Assembly (NCBI RefSeq): GCF_000281045.1
Contig: NW_008246090.1
Span: 98,611 to 119,675 of the forward strand
Source of the DNA: Saprolegnia diclina VS20
Lineage: Eukaryota > Oomycota > Saprolegniomycetes > Saprolegniales > Saprolegniaceae
Direction of reading: 5' to 3'
Length of the DNA: 21,065 nucleotides
Shown here: piece by piece, positions 18,800 to 21,065 of the stretch
Position numbering within the stretch: the stretch's first letter is position 1
How the letters are laid out: each line of letters starts with the position of its first letter
The notes under the pieces: generated by a model
The model's input: the letters and a program-made list of their open reading frames with translations, nothing else
What the model was told of the DNA's origin: nothing
Databases searched by the model: none
Program-made: the position numbers and the translations under genes

Positions 18800-20449
18800 A
18801 TGGCGAAGCGAACCAAGATGACGCTGGTGCTCATGCCCGAGGTTGTCGAGCGCGTCGCCACGTGCATCGTGACGTCCAAGGACATGGCTGCCTTCCTGCA
18901 GGCGCTACCAGAAGATTGGCTCTCGGAGCCATTGGCCGCGCTCCGGCAGCTCTACCGCGCGGTGCAGACGCGACGTCTTAAGGTCCTGGCAGGCGACAAG
19001 GTCTACCCCCGTCACGTGCGTCTCTGGCCGCACCTGGAGCTGCCGTACGAGATCCATGACGAAGAGCTTTGTGGCTGGATCGTCAAGGCCATGGTGCTGT
19101 ACCCAACTGTCGCTTTCGACAGCAACGACCTGCCGCCATCGTACCCGCTGCAACCTCAGACGCAGCTCAAGGTCCACGCCATCGAGACCTCGGAGCTGCT
19201 GCAAGAGGCGATATCGCGGTGGCCCGAGCGCATCCAGCTCCTCGAACTCCTGTTCGTCGACGCCAGTGAATGGCCGCGTGCGAAGCAGGTCGCCGCATCG
19301 CTCACGACGCTGCCGGCGCTGCGCGAGGTGATCTTTCAGTACGAAGCGTACGATATCAAGTACAACTTTTCGCCGATGTTTCAAGCGCTCGCATCCACGC
19401 GTGTTCGCGACGTCAAGGTCTTGAACGTCCACACGGTGTGGCCCAAGGCAGCGGATACCGCGTTGGCCAAGTGGCTGCGCACCGGGTCGATCGCGGCGCT
19501 GACGCTCGACGGTGATTTCGTGCTGCCAAACGAGTTCGATTCAAGTGCGATTTGCAAGGGTATCGCAGCGTCCAAGACGCTCGTCGACGTCGAAATCAAA
19601 AGTACTCCGCTTTTGCAGCTCTTCTTCCGTGAGATTCCGGTGCTGCCACCACACTTGCGGTCGCTCTCGCTGCAAGGTCTCTCGCTCGACGACTTGGCCT
19701 TGATCACGGCGGCGATTGCGCCGTCGCAGCTCCAAAAGATCCAGCTTGGCTTCGACCCCGGTTATGACGACGAGTTTCCCAACGAGACACTGGCCTTGGT
19801 CGACGCGCTAAGTCATCTGCGCTCGCTTCGGCAATGCCACCTCTTTGGCATCCAGCTCTCGGGCACCGACGTGACACGCCTTGCGTCACTTCTTCCGCAG
19901 CTGACAACTTTACACTTGGAGGCAGCCGGGCTCGACGACGACAAAGTTGCCATCTTGGCCGCCGCGCTTCCGCAGTGCTCTTCGCTCGAGCTCCTCCATC
20001 TGTCGCATCAGGACTTTGGAGACGCGGGGGTGGCGTCGCTCGCGGCAGTCGTGCCGCAGTGTCCGTCGCTGAAGACGCTCAATCTGAACGAGAATCTCGT
20101 GACCGACAAAGGTGTCCAAGCGCTCTGCCCCATCGTACACCATTTAGACGCCATCAATCTGTCGTACAACACCATTGATGTCGACGGCGCGCTTGCGATC
20201 AGCCACATTATACCGGAGACGTGTCACATGACACGCATATGCCTCCATGGCAACCGGCTGCGAAAGGAAGGCGTCCTCGCGATCATATCGGCTCTTGGTG
20301 ACTGTGTCTACCGCCAAGGGTTCGTCAACGTCTACGACACCGTGTTTGACGACGACGACGCGATCGAAGAGGCCATCGAGGAGCTCCCAGACGCAGCGTG
20401 GATCATCTTTGACGACGATTCCCGGACCGAGTCGAGACGTACCTACTGA
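18800..20449 (+). CDS. F-box-like, leucine-rich-repeat protein (RNI-type LRRs)
   Basis: A single exon of 1650 nt (549 residues). The N-terminus (MPEVVERVATCIVTSKDMAAFLQALP, about residues 12-37) looks like the truncated F-box helices found on many Saprolegniales LRR proteins. The middle is divergent. Clear leucine-rich repeats of the ribonuclease-inhibitor type run from about residue 285 to 500, for example LRSLSLQGLSLDDLALI, LTTLHLEAAGLDDDKVAIL, LELLHLSHQDFGDAGVASL, LKTLNLNENLVTDKGVQAL and LDAINLSYNTIDVDGALAI. The C-terminus is acidic (FDDDDAIEEAIEELPDAAW). It is likely a protein-interaction scaffold or ubiquitin-ligase adaptor; the partner is unknown. The ATG at 18800 was chosen over a TTG two codons upstream. 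No transmembrane segment or signal peptide is seen. Confidence 0.88.
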   Translation: MAKRTKMTLVLMPEVVERVATCIVTSKDMAAFLQALPEDWLSEPLAALRQLYRAVQTRRLKVLAGDKVYPRHVRLWPHLELPYEIHDEELCGWIVKAMVLYPTVAFDSNDLPPSYPLQPQTQLKVHAIETSELLQEAISRWPERIQLLELLFVDASEWPRAKQVAASLTTLPALREVIFQYEAYDIKYNFSPMFQALASTRVRDVKVLNVHTVWPKAADTALAKWLRTGSIAALTLDGDFVLPNEFDSSAICKGIAASKTLVDVEIKSTPLLQLFFREIPVLPPHLRSLSLQGLSLDDLALITAAIAPSQLQKIQLGFDPGYDDEFPNETLALVDALSHLRSLRQCHLFGIQLSGTDVTRLASLLPQLTTLHLEAAGLDDDKVAILAAALPQCSSLELLHLSHQDFGDAGVASLAAVVPQCPSLKTLNLNENLVTDKGVQALCPIVHHLDAINLSYNTIDVDGALAISHIIPETCHMTRICLHGNRLRKEGVLAIISALGDCVYRQGFVNVYDTVFDDDDAIEEAIEELPDAAWIIFDDDSRTESRRTY

Positions 20450-20484
20450 CGACCGCAAGTTTTTTCACTAAAAATGACATCCGA

Positions 20485-20526
20485 CTATAAGGAGAAGCTC
20501 TCAATGTGCTTGGTTGAACCGGGGTA
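20485..20526 (-). other. Candidate alternative terminal exon of the KIF22-like gene
   Basis: The minus-strand segment after a pyrimidine-rich acceptor (TTTCTTTCAG) encodes YPGSTKHIESFSL and a stop. It closely echoes MSTKHIQSFIELN in the main last exon. A donor at 20608 (after IELN) would give an in-phase 82-nt intron, adding these 13 residues in place of VISPTRL. Splicing is inferred only. Confidence 0.35.
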
Positions 20527-20584
20527 CTGAAAGAAATAGTACATTAAATAGGCTCCGAAGACAACGTTTCCAACAGCAGTATGA

Positions 20585-21065
20585 CTAGAGACGGGTTGGT
20601 GATATGACGTTGAGCTCGATAAAACTCTGAATGTGCTTGGTCGACATGCCGGCCCGGCGTAGATCGTGCACGGAGGTGAGCGGCCCGAGGCGCCGGGCCC
20701 GCAAAATCTCTGCCGCACGCTTCTCACCAATGCCCTGCAGCTCCAAAAGCGCTGGTTTGGAGCCCGAGTTGAGCGTCTCGAGCACATCGTTGGTCATAAT
20801 TGTCTATCGTAGCACACGTCAACAAGCCGCAAAGACAAGCGCAACGTACTTGCAGCGTCGTCTCGATCGGTGCTTTGAGATCCACCACCAAGGGACGCGC
20901 ACTCATCAGCTCGGTTGTGAGGCGGTGAATACGCGCTTTGAGCTTGGTGCTGGTTGCTGGAAGAAGGCGATTCGTGCAGTTGTACACGGCGAGGGCCGCG
21001 GCCAGCCGATCGCGCTTCTCAAACGCCATGGCCAAGTGCAAAAGCTTGCGAATGGTATCAACAGC
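20585..21065 (-). CDS. C-terminal part of a kinesin-10 (KIF22/Kid)-like protein, cut by window edge
   Basis: Only the 3' end is present: exon 21065-20850 (72 codons, open to the edge), a 46-nt intron 20804-20849, and the final exon 20803-20585 (73 codons including stop). The last exon holds a helix-hairpin-helix unit: LNSGSKPALLELQGIGEKRA, AEILRARR, then GPLTSVHDLRRAGMSTKHIQSF. This arrangement (an LN-x-G-x lead-in, two HhH turns, a C-terminal end) is what kinesin-10 chromokinesins carry for DNA binding. The preceding exon is helical and TPR-like (AMAFEKRDRLAAALAVYNCTNRLLP), also usual in that position. The motor domain would lie beyond the right edge, so the assignment rests on the tail only. 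Other HhH proteins (ComEA-type DNA-binding modules) are the alternative. Confidence 0.68.

Overview
The window is nuclear DNA of a eukaryote, most likely an oomycete of the Saprolegniales (Saprolegnia/Achlya-like). Four things point there: GC-rich coding sequence with C/G-ending codons; compact genes cut by very short introns (mostly 40-55 nt); an N-terminal F-box-like plus leucine-rich-repeat protein of a style common in that order; and a seven-transmembrane receptor fused to a phosphoinositide phosphatase, a 'GPCR-bigram' style of architecture known from oomycetes. The species cannot be fixed from the sequence alone. All gene models were built by hand from reading-frame continuity, GT-AG junctions and family alignment; no transcript data were available.

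Layout, left to right. 1-470 has no recognisable gene. 471-3839 holds two tandem minus-strand mitochondrial carrier genes: a divergent carrier (471-1583) and a clearer mitoferrin-type iron carrier (2427-3839). They share five intron positions, so they are probably duplicates. Next is an alpha/beta hydrolase of monoacylglycerol-lipase type (+, 4895-6023). It converges on a LURP-one-related protein (-, 6479-7071) that carries an apparent one-base deletion in a G run. After a 0.7 kb gap comes an EB1-family microtubule plus-end protein (-, 7798-8952), divergent from a secreted M14 zinc carboxypeptidase (+, 9549-10733).

The centre of the window is a 1512-residue receptor-enzyme fusion (+, 11304-15989): signal peptide, glycosylation-rich ectodomain, seven membrane helices, acidic linker, and an INPP4-type phosphoinositide 4-phosphatase with an intact CKSAKDRT active site. 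It converges on an F-box/WD40 protein (-, 16252-18073). Then come an F-box-like/LRR protein (+, 18800-20449) and the 3' end of a minus-strand gene with a kinesin-10 (KIF22)-like helix-hairpin-helix tail (20585-21065, cut by the window edge).

The genes do not form an obvious pathway; this is ordinary gene-dense chromosome. The receptor-phosphatase is the most striking item because one polypeptide would couple an outside signal to PI(3,4)P2 removal. Shared features are a GTACG-type splice donor with a TAG acceptor, and a CCAAT box within about 140 bp of eight of nine observable start codons.
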